Origin: a gamma proteobacterium HTCC2207
GTDB lineage: Bacteria; Pseudomonadota; Gammaproteobacteria; Pseudomonadales; Porticoccaceae
Assembly (NCBI GenBank): GCA_905182265.1
Contig: CAJJAO010000026.1
Span: 1-42,152, forward strand
Direction: 5' to 3'
Length of the DNA stretch: 42,152 bases
Notes under the pieces: model-generated
Database searches by the model: none
The model's input: the letters and a program-made list of their open reading frames with translations, nothing else
What the model was told of the DNA's origin: nothing
Program-made: the position numbers and the translations under genes
Shown: positions 25,137 to 35,881 of the stretch, one piece after another
Numbering within the stretch: the first letter of the stretch is position 1
Layout: every line of letters begins with the position of its first letter

Positions 25137-25871
25137 CTAAACAGCAACCTTGCGGCGACGTAGACCGGTCAAGCCAAGCAACGCAGATCCAAACAACCAT
25201 ACGGCTGCAGGAATTGGCACAGCGTTTATACCAGCAACATAAAGAGCGTCATGAGAAGTAGTGCCTATTTTACCCATGTAATCGGTATAATACGCGCTCA
25301 TTGAGCCAAAGACGGCCAGCCGGGTCAATTCAAAACCTAGCGTGATTTTACCACCTAGAGTACTTAATAGCTTAAAGCCACCATCAGCCCCAGCAGCATC
25401 ACTCCAAATCAGCACATCAATTCCGTCATACGCTTGGGCATGCCCACTCCCAACGCCGATATTAATCCCGATGTCCGAGATTATTTTGCTGACACCAAAA
25501 ACAAATCCAAGTACTTCGTTCTCTTGTAGATTGTCATCAGAACCGGCAGCAATCCCGCCAGAGGTAAAACACTTATTAACACCCGCAGTTCCAGCGTTGT
25601 TCACTGAACCTCGACATACACCCAGACCAGAGTCAGGACCCGCATCCAGATATGCGTAGGCACCCACTACTGAGGGATCGACACCTGGGCCACCGTCAAC
25701 CAAGAGACCACCATAGACATTCAGATCAACGAAGTTCAGTGGTTGCCCACCGCGCTCATTATTATCAGCGTCAAAGTCATAAGTATAAGATGCGGCCATT
25801 GAAAGACTAGCCATTGATAACACAACTACACCTGCAAGTGACTGCAGTAATTTTGAAAGATTCCTATTCAT
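25137..25871 (-). CDS. VPLPA-CTERM sorted exported protein
   Basis: This protein has a signal peptide (LLQSLAGVVVLSMASLSMAA). Its C-terminus carries the sorting signal: VPIPAAVWLFGSALLGLTGL, then RRRK, which is the VPLPA-CTERM type recognised by exosortases. Between them is a beta-rich extracellular domain. The segment SGLGVCRG...CFTSGG...GSDDNLQENEVLGF is typical of proteins with this anchor and likely forms one disulfide. ATG at 25871 is chosen because AGGAG lies eight bases upstream; the longer frame to 25949 adds non-signal sequence. The leader carries two tandem copies of TTTTAGGAGTT, duplicating the ribosome site. The exosortase is not in the window. The role is unknown, possibly surface or exopolysaccharide-linked. 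Confidence 0.85.
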   Translation of the reverse strand: MNRNLSKLLQSLAGVVVLSMASLSMAASYTYDFDADNNERGGQPLNFVDLNVYGGLLVDGGPGVDPSVVGAYAYLDAGPDSGLGVCRGSVNNAGTAGVNKCFTSGGIAAGSDDNLQENEVLGFVFGVSKIISDIGINIGVGSGHAQAYDGIDVLIWSDAAGADGGFKLLSTLGGKITLGFELTRLAVFGSMSAYYTDYMGKIGTTSHDALYVAGINAVPIPAAVWLFGSALLGLTGLRRRKVAV

Positions 25872-26126
25872 GATCAAACTCCTAAAAAAACTCCTAAAAC
25901 TAACTAAACGCGCATGCAAAACGCGACCATTTCCATATTTTGAGTACAAAACTAAACTACTTAACAGGTAAAGGTAAAAGTAGTTCTCATTTTTGCCATT
26001 GTCAAAAAATAAAACTGGATTTTTCGAATTTTTATGTCAAAGGAATCAATAACTTAGGAGATTTTACTCAGATATTTCTATGGGCTTTAGAATAACTAAA
26101 AAGTTTACTGTTTTGAAAACAACAGC

Positions 26127-26747
26127 TTAGCTGTTATTCCTAATAAATAGTTTAACTGCGCATTGGGACACTTCTTCTATTTGCGCTGCATCTGTATAAA
26201 TTCCATCGATAAGCAGCTTAGCTATGCCATGTACCGTCCCCCAAATCACCTGAGACGTTCTAAGGGCATTATCACCACTAATCAGCCCTGCTTCTTGCCA
26301 ACTGCGCACCATCTCCACCTGATGCTGGAAACAGGGATAGGCAACGTCCCTTAACTCTTGGGTGCTATTTGCTTGCTTCCATATGCTACGACCGAACATC
26401 AGCTCGTATTCCTCGGGATTATCTGCAGCAAATCGTACATAGCCACAGATATATTCCTCAAACTTCTGTTCCTGAGTCATCAATGTATCATCGAAGGTAT
26501 CTACTGCAGACTGGTGTCGACGGCGAAAACCCTGAGCAGCAATAGCACAGAGCAGATCGTTTTTCCCCGAAAAGTGATGGTAGGGCGCGGTGCGAGATAC
26601 CCCTGCCCGCTCGGCCAATTTGCGCAGAGAAAGATTTTCAATACCCGCCTCGGCGATTATTGACTTCGCAGCGACTAATAAAGCTTGGCGTAGGTCGCCG
26701 TGGTGATAGCTTTGGCGGGCAATTTCGATAATATTGGTTTGGCTCAT
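26127..26747 (-). CDS. TetR-family transcriptional regulator
   Basis: The N-terminal helix-turn-helix is clear: SYHHGDLRQALLVAAKSII, then ENLSLRKLAERAGVSRTAPYHHFSGKNDLL. The rest is a helical ligand domain of the WHG type. ATG at 26747 (MSQTNIIEIARQ) is preferred to the ATG at 26768, since the extra seven residues look non-conserved. It is divergent from the dienoyl-CoA isomerase/fadH pair, and a perfect dyad lies in the spacer. It is therefore likely to repress both directions and to sense an acyl-CoA or fatty acid. That ligand is a guess from context. Confidence 0.9.
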   Translation of the reverse strand: MSQTNIIEIARQSYHHGDLRQALLVAAKSIIAEAGIENLSLRKLAERAGVSRTAPYHHFSGKNDLLCAIAAQGFRRRHQSAVDTFDDTLMTQEQKFEEYICGYVRFAADNPEEYELMFGRSIWKQANSTQELRDVAYPCFQHQVEMVRSWQEAGLISGDNALRTSQVIWGTVHGIAKLLIDGIYTDAAQIEEVSQCAVKLFIRNNS

Positions 26748-26769
26748 GGGGGCAATGTAACAACACATC

Positions 26770-26782
26770 TTGACAGTGTCAA
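26770..26782. promoter_or_regulatory. Perfect palindromic operator in the TetR/isomerase spacer
   Basis: TTGACAGTGTCAA is a perfect dyad with 6-bp arms around one base. Each arm is itself a consensus -35 hexamer (TTGACA) for its own direction, so one bound regulator could block both divergent promoters. The -10 elements on either side are weak by eye. Confidence 0.6.
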
Positions 26783-26885
26783 AATAGCAGCTTAACCTCC
26801 TCCTATCTATAAAGGGAATTGGGCTTACTTATTGCCAAGGCCTGTCGAATCCCAGTGATTTCGATCCATAATAACGAGGCGTCCA

Positions 26886-27725
26886 GTGAAATTTGCAGAC
26901 TTCCCCAAACTGAAAGCATTTAAGGTAGCTGTCGACGAGAACCATGTCGCCGAGATCAGCCTTAATCGTCCGGAAGCGATTAATACCATGAACGACGATT
27001 TCTGGGCTGAACTGCCAGAGATTATCGAGGCGCTGGACACAGACGGAACAGTCAGAGTTGTTATCCTGTCTTCACAGGGCAAGCATTTTACGGCGGGGAT
27101 GGACCTCGGTGCCTTTAACAATTTAGGTGGCGACCCCAATCATGAAACCGCGCGAGCCGCAGAAAAGTCACGGCGCTGGATTCTGAGCCTACAGGCTACT
27201 TTTACAGCACTTGAAAATGCCCGCATGCCCGTGATCTCTGCGATTCAAGGCGCCTGCATTGGCGGCGGTGTCGATATGATCTGCGCAACAGATATGCGCT
27301 TTTGTACGAGCAATGCCTACTTCAATATTAAAGAGACAGCCCTTGGCATTACCGCTGATGTCGGCACATTGCAGCGTATACAGCATGTGATGCCCAGCGG
27401 CTTGGCCCGAGAACTCGCCTACAGCAGCCGTAACATGGACGCGCTAGAGGCGCAGTCCTGCGGATTTGTGAACAAGGTTTATGCCGACCAAGAAGAAATG
27501 CTCACCGCCGTGCGCGCACTTGCCACTGACATTGCTAGCCATAGCCCACTGGCCGTTCACGGAACCAAAACTATGCTTAATTACAGCCGCGACCATTCAG
27601 TACAGGATAGCCTTAACCACATGGCCACCTGGCAAGCTGGTATGTTGCAGGCAACAGATACCCGTGAAGCAATGCATGCCAATAAAGAAAAGCGCGACCC
27701 CAAATTCGATAATTTACTGCCTTAA
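26886..27725 (+). CDS. Delta(3,5)-Delta(2,4)-dienoyl-CoA isomerase (ECH1-type crotonase)
   Basis: Crotonase fold, 279 residues. The oxyanion-hole segments are SSQGKHFTAGMDLGAF and QGACIGGGVDMICATD. Three acidic residues, D130 (GGGVD), E150 (NIKET) and D158 (ITADVGT), have the same 20- and 8-residue spacing as the catalytic D176, E196 and D204 of mammalian ECH1. The C-terminal part, NYSRDHSVQDSLNHMATWQ, also closely resembles ECH1. The enzyme moves 3,5-dienoyl-CoA double bonds to 2,4 in beta-oxidation of acids with odd-position double bonds. The next gene, fadH, removes the 2,4-diene. The start is GTG at 26886 with CGAGG upstream. Confidence 0.88.
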   Translation: MKFADFPKLKAFKVAVDENHVAEISLNRPEAINTMNDDFWAELPEIIEALDTDGTVRVVILSSQGKHFTAGMDLGAFNNLGGDPNHETARAAEKSRRWILSLQATFTALENARMPVISAIQGACIGGGVDMICATDMRFCTSNAYFNIKETALGITADVGTLQRIQHVMPSGLARELAYSSRNMDALEAQSCGFVNKVYADQEEMLTAVRALATDIASHSPLAVHGTKTMLNYSRDHSVQDSLNHMATWQAGMLQATDTREAMHANKEKRDPKFDNLLP

Positions 27726-27744
27726 ATCATAAAAATACTTATAA

Positions 27745-29787
<2,043 letters not shown>

Positions 29788-29824
29788 TAAAGGCTTTATT
29801 TAAAACAGTAATATACCTGACTAC

Positions 29825-29861
29825 GCATACCAGCTATTTTCCTCTTAAATAGCTGGTATGC
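29825..29861. other. 15-bp perfect hairpin downstream of fadH
   Basis: GCATACCAGCTATTT (29825-29839) pairs perfectly with AAATAGCTGGTATGC (29847-29861) over a 7-base loop. No T-run follows. It probably ends or stabilises the isomerase/fadH transcript. It could also be a protein-binding dyad for the next gene. Confidence 0.7.
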
Positions 29862-29953
29862 CAGTCGATTAATTGTCGTAAAACCCTTGCAACCTCGGGG
29901 CAATCCGACCATCATTGCCGCCTGATTCCAGTCGACTACCTAATAAGAATTCC

Positions 29954-30430
29954 ATGTCTGATACAAATTTTAGCAAGCTAGACTTTCGCAATGCTCTGGG
30001 CAGTTTTGCCACTGGTGTCACCGTGATTACGGCACTGGGCAAAAGCGGCCAAAAGATCGGCATGACCGTTAACAGTTTTAACTCTGTGTCTCTAGACCCA
30101 GCACTGGTGCTGTGGAGTATTGGTCGTGATTCAAACTGCTTTGACGACTTTATGGCGGCGCAAGCTTATGCAATTCATGTGTTAGCCGATGATCAGCAGG
30201 ATCTGTCTAATCGTTTTGCCAAGACAGGAGCGGATAGATTCGAGGGTCTGGACATCTCAGAGGGACTCTCTGGTGTTCCCCTACTCAGCCATTACAGTGC
30301 CTGTTTTCAGTGTACCGTTGCTAACCAGTACGATGGTGGCGACCATGTAATTATTGTGGGTAAGGTACTTGAGTTTGTCGACAATGGCCTTAAGCCACTG
30401 ATCTTTCATCGCGGCGGCTATGGTCTCTAG
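29954..30430 (+). CDS. Flavin reductase-like domain protein
   Basis: This protein of about 158 residues belongs to the FMN-binding split-barrel flavin reductases (RutF/HpaC type). FRNALGSFATGVTVITAL, IGMTVNSFNSVSLDPALVLWSI and the closing IFHRGGYGL are characteristic. Such proteins supply reduced flavin to a monooxygenase or bind FMN for their own reduction. No monooxygenase is in the window. ATG at 29954 is chosen over a TTG at 29915. The stop codon lies at the beginning of an 18-bp tandem repeat array. The partner and substrate are unknown. Confidence 0.85.
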   Translation: MSDTNFSKLDFRNALGSFATGVTVITALGKSGQKIGMTVNSFNSVSLDPALVLWSIGRDSNCFDDFMAAQAYAIHVLADDQQDLSNRFAKTGADRFEGLDISEGLSGVPLLSHYSACFQCTVANQYDGGDHVIIVGKVLEFVDNGLKPLIFHRGGYGL

Positions 30431-30535
30431 ATAAAAAGGGGTTTATAGATAGAAAGGCGTCTTTAGATAGAAAGGGCTCTCTAGATAGAAAGCGGGCTAT
30501 AGATCAAAAGTGCTCTTTAGACAGAGAGCAGACTC
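30428..30535. repeat. 18-bp degenerate tandem repeat array, six units
   Basis: TAGA occurs with exact 18-bp period at 30428, 30446, 30464, 30482, 30500 and 30518. The unit is close to TAGATAGAAAGGGCTCTT. The first unit contains the stop codon of the flavin reductase gene and the last ends near the stop of the convergent amidohydrolase gene. There are no spacers and no conserved direct-repeat/unique-spacer pattern, so it is not CRISPR. Confidence 0.88.
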
Positions 30536-30539
30536 TAAG

Positions 30540-31193
30540 TTAAAGCGAAGCAACAATCTCTGCCACACCCAAAACATCAGCATACTTAGCATTTAAATCA
30601 AATAGATTAGCAGCATGGGCCTCGGCATTGCGATCGCCGACGGCTTCTTTGGCAACAACTACCTGATAATTATTCTGCAAACCATCTACTGCTGTGGCTC
30701 GAACACAGCCGCTCGTCGTCAAGCCTGTGACAACCAATGAATCTACCGCCATTGCCCTGAGTTGATGATCTAAGTCAGTCTTATGGAAGGCACTAGCCCA
30801 TTGCTTCTCTATTAGGGGCTCTGTGGGCAAACGGCCCATTTTTGCATCTAGTTCGACCCAATGAGAGCCTGGCTCTAAGACATTGAGTGCCGGTACTTTA
30901 GTGCGGAATACAGTAGCTTGCTGGTCGTTGTGATAAACCACGGTGGTAAAAAAGATCGGTAGGCCTTTATCTCTAAAGGCACTCAATAATTCACGATTGG
31001 CAGCCACTACCTCTGGGCAATCAGTCCCTAGGGGACAGCTGGGGTCAGTAAACCCATTGATCATATCAACCACAATAAGAGCCGGGCGATTGCCTAACCC
31101 TAAAGTACTGTGTTGAAGAGTACCGGGTTGAAGAGCACTGTGTTGAGGAGTACCGGGTTGAAGAGCACCCCCTTGAAGATTATTTTCTGCCAT
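30540..31193 (-). CDS. Isochorismatase-family amidohydrolase, N-carbamoylsarcosine-amidase-like
   Basis: Cysteine hydrolase of 217 residues. The triad is D43 (LIVVDMINGFTDP), K130 (IEKQWASAFHKTDLD) and C163 (TTSGCVRATAVDG). The K-C spacing of 33 is the same as in N-carbamoylsarcosine amidase. The later KEAVGDRNAEAHAANLFDLN also resembles that enzyme's GDR...NLYDI region. These enzymes release ammonia and carbon dioxide from N-carbamoyl groups, or act on related amides. The N-terminus (residues 6-30) is made of pentapeptide repeats such as LQPGT and LQHST. It is separated from the receptor gene upstream by a terminator. The precise substrate is unknown; the link to HyuAB is inferred. Confidence 0.85.
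   Translation of the reverse strand: MAENNLQGGALQPGTPQHSALQPGTLQHSTLGLGNRPALIVVDMINGFTDPSCPLGTDCPEVVAANRELLSAFRDKGLPIFFTTVVYHNDQQATVFRTKVPALNVLEPGSHWVELDAKMGRLPTEPLIEKQWASAFHKTDLDHQLRAMAVDSLVVTGLTTSGCVRATAVDGLQNNYQVVVAKEAVGDRNAEAHAANLFDLNAKYADVLGVAEIVASL
31103..31177. repeat. 15-bp tandem repeat, five units, in the 5' end of the amidohydrolase gene
   Basis: Units such as GAGTACCGGGTTGAA and GAGCACTGTGTTGAG alternate in tandem. They encode five-residue repeats (LQPGT, LQHST and variants) before the catalytic domain begins. Confidence 0.85.
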
Positions 31194-31219
31194 TAGCCTG
31201 ACTCTTTTTTTTAATCATA

Positions 31220-31260
31220 AAAAAACGGGCTGTGCTTTCAACAATAAGAAGCACAGCCCG
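31220..31260 (-). terminator. Intrinsic terminator downstream of the TonB-dependent receptor
   Basis: CGGGCTGTGCTT (31226-31237) pairs perfectly with AAGCACAGCCCG (31249-31260). Read leftwards, the stem is followed by a T-run (A-run at 31219-31225), right after the receptor gene. Confidence 0.9.
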
Positions 31261-31294
31261 CAGTTTATACTACGCTATCTCTAAAACACTCGCT

Positions 31295-33823
31295 TTAGAA
31301 ACGGTAGTTAAAGTCCACACCGTAAGAATCCTGAGAACCCGGGTGAATAAATGAACCACCAAACTCTGGTGCTGGAATCACTTCTTCCAGATAGGTCTCA
31401 TCAGTAATATTGCGACCCCAGAACGTCAGACCCCAATTTTCACTATCAAAGGACACTCGTGCATTTAGCGTTGAGTAAGCATCTCGCGTCGCTTTACTAA
31501 AGTTCTGCGTGATGGGCACACCTGGGTAGAATACCTGCCAGATTGTAGGTGTCTCTTCACCCTGCAAGCTGTGGAAGGCCATCTCACCAACATGCTGCCA
31601 ATCTAAACGAGCAGTCATTTCAATACCATCAGCAACAGACATTTCAAACTGTGTACCTAGGTTAAAGGTACGATCTGGTGCCTGAGGAGCATCATTGCCC
31701 TCGGTCATTGGACGGTGGGTGTTGCGAACGATTTCACTGCTGAGGAAACCAGCACCACCAAACACAGAGAGGTTCTCAGTGACGACAGCATGGAAGTCCA
31801 TCTCGAAACCCTGAATTTCCAACTCTTCAATGGTGGTTACCACACGCATCAAGCCAAATGGTCCAGCATAGAATTCGAAGAACTGGTTGTCTTCAACTTC
31901 GGTTTGAAATATCGATGCATTCAGACGCAGACGATTGTCGAAAAATTCCATCTTGCTACCCAGCTCAAAGCTAGTAGAGACTTCTTTGTCGTATTCGTCT
32001 TTAACCGATAGCTTCGCATCGACCAGAGCACCTGGGTTGGTACCATCGCCGTTATCGTTATACCAAAGGTCAATTAATGCCTCACTACCAATGGAGTTAA
32101 AACCACCACTACGGAAGCCAACACCCCAGCTGGCGTAGACATTAATGTCATCGGCAGCATTCCAACTCCAAGTTACCTTAGGCTGAAACTGGTTGAAGGT
32201 CGCATTACGATCTGGCACACCATTTGGGTTGGCGACAAAGGCTGGATTAATCGGAGCAGTACCAGCATTAACGCTAAGCCCAGAAGCAGCAACATTTGGC
32301 ACCTGGTTGTGTACATCACGCTCTTCGCGATCATAGCGAGCCGCAAACGATAGCTCCATATCATCATTCAGATCAAACTCGACCTGACCAAAGATAGCCA
32401 TCACGGAAGTGTCGAACTTGTCGTTAAACATCAGATCCGTTGGGTTGGGTCCAGTGGCAGGAACATAGGCCTGGCGTAGGAAACCATTGCCTGTATCAGC
32501 ACCGTAGGCAACAACCACATCACGCTCAATATCGGCCACGTAGGCACCGGCAATCCAGCTCACGTCAGCATCGGCTTCTGAAGTCAGACGAATTTCTAAG
32601 CTAGTATCTGACTGATTGCGCTCCTGATACTGGTAACCATCACAGGAAGTCGGCGTATAGGGCCCGTAAATACCGGTGAAATCTGGCGCTGCGCCTCCAG
32701 CTCCTGGGAATACGCCAAAGGGACCAAAGAAACCGCCAAATAGATCATCACGGCCTGCACCACCCATTGATGTGGGCAAGTTATTTAGGGTTGCACGGTC
32801 CGTCTGACAGGCAGGAGTAACTTCATAGCCATAGAACGTGGCACTGGTGCCGTCGGACAGGAGGTACTCTTCTAGATCGCTGTAGCTAAAGATTGCGCTG
32901 ATATCAAAATCATCGCGATCCCAGTCTGCTTTAATCGAGAATTCAGTAGTTTCCTGCTCATTTTCTCCGGGTACATTGTTAGAGAAAATAAACTCGTGAT
33001 CATTCACGTCCTTAAAGAAAGTTGGCCCAAGACCAAAGCCTTCGGCAAACATAGGAATGGCAAATACGGCATTAAAGTTAATGGCACCGCCACTCACTTC
33101 ACTCATGCCTGCGCGCATGTCCAGAGACAGCTCTTCGCTGACATCCCAAATCAGGCGACCGCGAATAGTAGTGTCTTCGACAAAATCGACGGAATTAGCA
33201 CCAGTGTATGCGTTGCTATAGTGGCCATCAGTTTCCCGGCGGCTAACACTAACACGACCAAGAACGCCGTCACTCAAACCACCGCTTAACGTCAAGCTGG
33301 CACTTGTAGAGCCGTTGTTACCAGCACCTACTTTTACCTTGCCTTCAAACTCTTCGTCGGGACGATTGGTGGTAACCAAAATGGCACCAGCTACAGCGTT
33401 ACGACCATAAAGTGCACCCTGAGGACCTTTAAGTACTTCAATCTGACTGACATCCATCAGCTCTTCGTTAAAGCCATTCGGGTTAGTCACCAGAACACCA
33501 TCGACTACATAGGCAAAGGTGGATTCGGCATCACGGGTTGAAACAATACCGCGAATACTGACCTGGGTGTCACCGATGTTGGCTGAGTTAACCATGGTCA
33601 CGTTGGGCATAAGGCCAATGAAGTCTGCCGGACGTTCAATACCAGCACTCTCAATTTGAGAGGCGGTAAATGCTGTGACGGCGATGGGTACTTCCTGGAG
33701 ATTTTCTGCACGCTTACGCGCAGAGACTACAATCTCCTCAATAGCTATCTCGGCGAATGAGGCGGTACTGACGCTTGCCATTATCGCAACTACAATTGCT
33801 TTTTTTACATAGGTTATGTTCAT
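31295..33823 (-). CDS. TonB-dependent outer-membrane receptor
   Basis: This protein of about 842 residues has a signal peptide (IVVAIMASVSTASFAEIA) and a TonB-box-like EEIVVSARKRAE. The plug domain shows NLQEVPIAVTAFT, VSIRGI, and VLKGPQGALYGRNAVAGAI. The beta-barrel closes with a terminal aromatic (VDFNYRF). ATG at 33823 is chosen for GGGGAG upstream; the longer frame to 33841 adds six residues. The plug features are of the kind common in Sphingomonas and marine receptors that take up aromatics, sterols and other organic compounds. It has no siderophore-specific hallmark I can name. It lies downstream of hyuB and ends in a terminator. It probably imports the island's substrate. Confidence 0.93.
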   Translation of the reverse strand: MNITYVKKAIVVAIMASVSTASFAEIAIEEIVVSARKRAENLQEVPIAVTAFTASQIESAGIERPADFIGLMPNVTMVNSANIGDTQVSIRGIVSTRDAESTFAYVVDGVLVTNPNGFNEELMDVSQIEVLKGPQGALYGRNAVAGAILVTTNRPDEEFEGKVKVGAGNNGSTSASLTLSGGLSDGVLGRVSVSRRETDGHYSNAYTGANSVDFVEDTTIRGRLIWDVSEELSLDMRAGMSEVSGGAINFNAVFAIPMFAEGFGLGPTFFKDVNDHEFIFSNNVPGENEQETTEFSIKADWDRDDFDISAIFSYSDLEEYLLSDGTSATFYGYEVTPACQTDRATLNNLPTSMGGAGRDDLFGGFFGPFGVFPGAGGAAPDFTGIYGPYTPTSCDGYQYQERNQSDTSLEIRLTSEADADVSWIAGAYVADIERDVVVAYGADTGNGFLRQAYVPATGPNPTDLMFNDKFDTSVMAIFGQVEFDLNDDMELSFAARYDREERDVHNQVPNVAASGLSVNAGTAPINPAFVANPNGVPDRNATFNQFQPKVTWSWNAADDINVYASWGVGFRSGGFNSIGSEALIDLWYNDNGDGTNPGALVDAKLSVKDEYDKEVSTSFELGSKMEFFDNRLRLNASIFQTEVEDNQFFEFYAGPFGLMRVVTTIEELEIQGFEMDFHAVVTENLSVFGGAGFLSSEIVRNTHRPMTEGNDAPQAPDRTFNLGTQFEMSVADGIEMTARLDWQHVGEMAFHSLQGEETPTIWQVFYPGVPITQNFSKATRDAYSTLNARVSFDSENWGLTFWGRNITDETYLEEVIPAPEFGGSFIHPGSQDSYGVDFNYRF

Positions 33824-33959
33824 ACTATCTCCCCAAATCAATTTTAATGATTTTTAAACAATGAATTTCTGCTACTTTTCTACTTTTTTTTAGCTTCTAC
33901 GTTTAAATGTTACGTTGCTGCATGTGTCTTTTTATATTTTTTAGCCTCTACCTTTACTC

Positions 33960-35879
33960 TTAACTAGCACCAATAAAAGTCGGCTTAACCGGCGCTGGTA
34001 AATGGGTTTCTGCTTCGCAGCGACTGCGAATATCTTCGAGGTCACCACCAAAGTTGAATAGCGCCTCGTCAGTACCTCGGGCCGCAACTAGTTCTGCACG
34101 AAGCTTTTCGGTGGCTGCTTTATCAATGGAGCCAATCGAGCCAATGGAGCCAATCGCGCCAAGGCCACCATCTGCTGCAATCACTACACCGTAGCGCCGA
34201 GCACCTTCAACTGTCACAAGCCTACGTGCCACATCTTGCAGCACCAACTCGGGATCTCGGGCAAAGGGATCACCCCAGCCACCGCCACCCCAGGTATTAA
34301 AATAGAGCACGTCACCAGTTTTAACTTTGATGCCCTCGACTTTGGCCGGCAGCCATTCTTCGGTACCGTCGGCACGAACTAATTTCTTAGTTGAGCGCAG
34401 TCCAGTCTCACCCCCGAGTACACCCCAGGGATAGGTCAGCCAGCGGTCATCGTGAATACCAATATCGCCGTCGCAGAGGAAGCAGTAAGCAACACTTAAG
34501 CCATTGCCGCCACGGTGTAAACCTGCGCCACCGGAATCTGGAATCGTCTCGTAACGCTCGATGCGCAATGGGAAATAGGACTCAATAAATTCGTTGGGTA
34601 CGTTGGTAAATCCTGGCCATAGACTATGACCATCCGGGCCATCACCCACTGGGCGACCGGGCACACCACCAAAACCGATTTGGAATAGCTGGAACCACTC
34701 ATTACCTTTTCCTTCACGGCTATCGTAACCGGAGAAAAATAGGTGTGGCGAATCAGAGAAGCCTGCCGCATTGAGCATCATCTCTGGCGCGCCCATACCC
34801 AGCAGAGCACCGAGTACATCAAAGATGCGACCCAGAGCATGAGTTCTGCCCGACAGTGCAGCTGGGTAGTTGGGTTTTAGAAGAGTACCCTGGGGAATGC
34901 GGACATCCACTAGGTCATAGAAGCCATCGTTAAACACGATCTGCGGATCCACCACGTTAATGGTGAACGAGCCGAAAAACATTTTGAACATATCTTCATT
35001 AAGGAAAAAATTCACCGAACTCTGAGCCTGGGGATCTGTACCGGCAAAATCAAAAATTGCCTTCTCGCCCTCACGCCACATGGTGCACTTAATTTTATAG
35101 GGACCCATGCCCATGCCGTCATCGCAAATATAGTCTTCAAACTCGCGAGGCTCTTCTGGGATAAACATGCCAATAATATGTTTCATGGCGTCATAATTAC
35201 GCTGCAACATAATGTCCATGGTCGAGAACAGTACATCGTCACCAAAGCGCACAGCCAATTCTACGCAGCGCTTGGAGGCCGTATTACAGGCGGCAACCAA
35301 GGCATTTAAGTCAAAACGGTTCCACTGCGGGGTGCGCACATTGTGCAAAATCAGTTCCAGCAGATCGCTCTGCAACACACCTTTCTTATACAGCTTAGTA
35401 GGTGGAATACGAATACCTTCTTGGTAGATGGTCGTCGCCTGAATAGGGATGGACCCTGGCACCATACCGCCGTTATCTGACATATGGCCAAACATTGCCG
35501 ACCAAGCTATATGGCGGCCATCTTTAAACACCGGCACCAAAACCACCCAATCGGGTAAGTGAGAAACCGCGGCATTACACATATAGGGATCATTGGTGAG
35601 AATAATATCCCCCTCTTCAATCTCTTCGTCATAGGCTTCTAAAAAAGGCCCGATAAATGAACCGAACTGGCCCACCACCATCTTGCCGTCTTTGTTGGCG
35701 ATCATTGGGAAGCAGTCACCCTGCTCTCGAATGCCGGGTGACATGGCGGTTCTAAACAGTACTGCGTCCATTTCCTCCCGCGCGTTGCGAAGAGCATTTT
35801 CAATAATATCGACTGTTACGCCATCAACTTCAATACGCTTCAGGGGATCATGGTTAGTTTCTAATAGTCTTGCGGTCAT
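33960..35879 (-). CDS. hyuB: Hydantoinase B/oxoprolinase-family subunit
   Basis: 639-residue HyuB protein, with RTAMSPGIREQGDCFPMIANKDG, ILTNDPYM, the His/Asp-rich central region and the late GGGGWGDPFARDPE motif typical of this family. With HyuA it forms an ATP-dependent ring-opening enzyme acting on hydantoins, 5-oxoproline or related lactams and imides. Related pairs serve as core subunits of acetone or acetophenone carboxylases, but the extra subunits are not here. The segment GAIGSIGSIGSIDK (about residues 574-587) is encoded by a 9-bp tandem repeat, in a likely linker near the C-terminus. It follows hyuA by 2 bp. Confidence 0.9.
   Translation of the reverse strand: MTARLLETNHDPLKRIEVDGVTVDIIENALRNAREEMDAVLFRTAMSPGIREQGDCFPMIANKDGKMVVGQFGSFIGPFLEAYDEEIEEGDIILTNDPYMCNAAVSHLPDWVVLVPVFKDGRHIAWSAMFGHMSDNGGMVPGSIPIQATTIYQEGIRIPPTKLYKKGVLQSDLLELILHNVRTPQWNRFDLNALVAACNTASKRCVELAVRFGDDVLFSTMDIMLQRNYDAMKHIIGMFIPEEPREFEDYICDDGMGMGPYKIKCTMWREGEKAIFDFAGTDPQAQSSVNFFLNEDMFKMFFGSFTINVVDPQIVFNDGFYDLVDVRIPQGTLLKPNYPAALSGRTHALGRIFDVLGALLGMGAPEMMLNAAGFSDSPHLFFSGYDSREGKGNEWFQLFQIGFGGVPGRPVGDGPDGHSLWPGFTNVPNEFIESYFPLRIERYETIPDSGGAGLHRGGNGLSVAYCFLCDGDIGIHDDRWLTYPWGVLGGETGLRSTKKLVRADGTEEWLPAKVEGIKVKTGDVLYFNTWGGGGWGDPFARDPELVLQDVARRLVTVEGARRYGVVIAADGGLGAIGSIGSIGSIDKAATEKLRAELVAARGTDEALFNFGGDLEDIRSRCEAETHLPAPVKPTFIGAS
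34124..34159. repeat. 9-bp tandem repeat, four units, inside hyuB
   Basis: CAATGGAGC, CAATCGAGC, CAATGGAGC and CAATCGCGC stand in tandem. On the coding strand they give the Gly-Ser-Ile repeat. Confidence 0.8.
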
Positions 35880-35881
35880 GA

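Noticed and set aside
30428..30535. CRISPR array
   Set aside because: The units are 18 bp, contiguous and degenerate, with no spacers and no cas genes.
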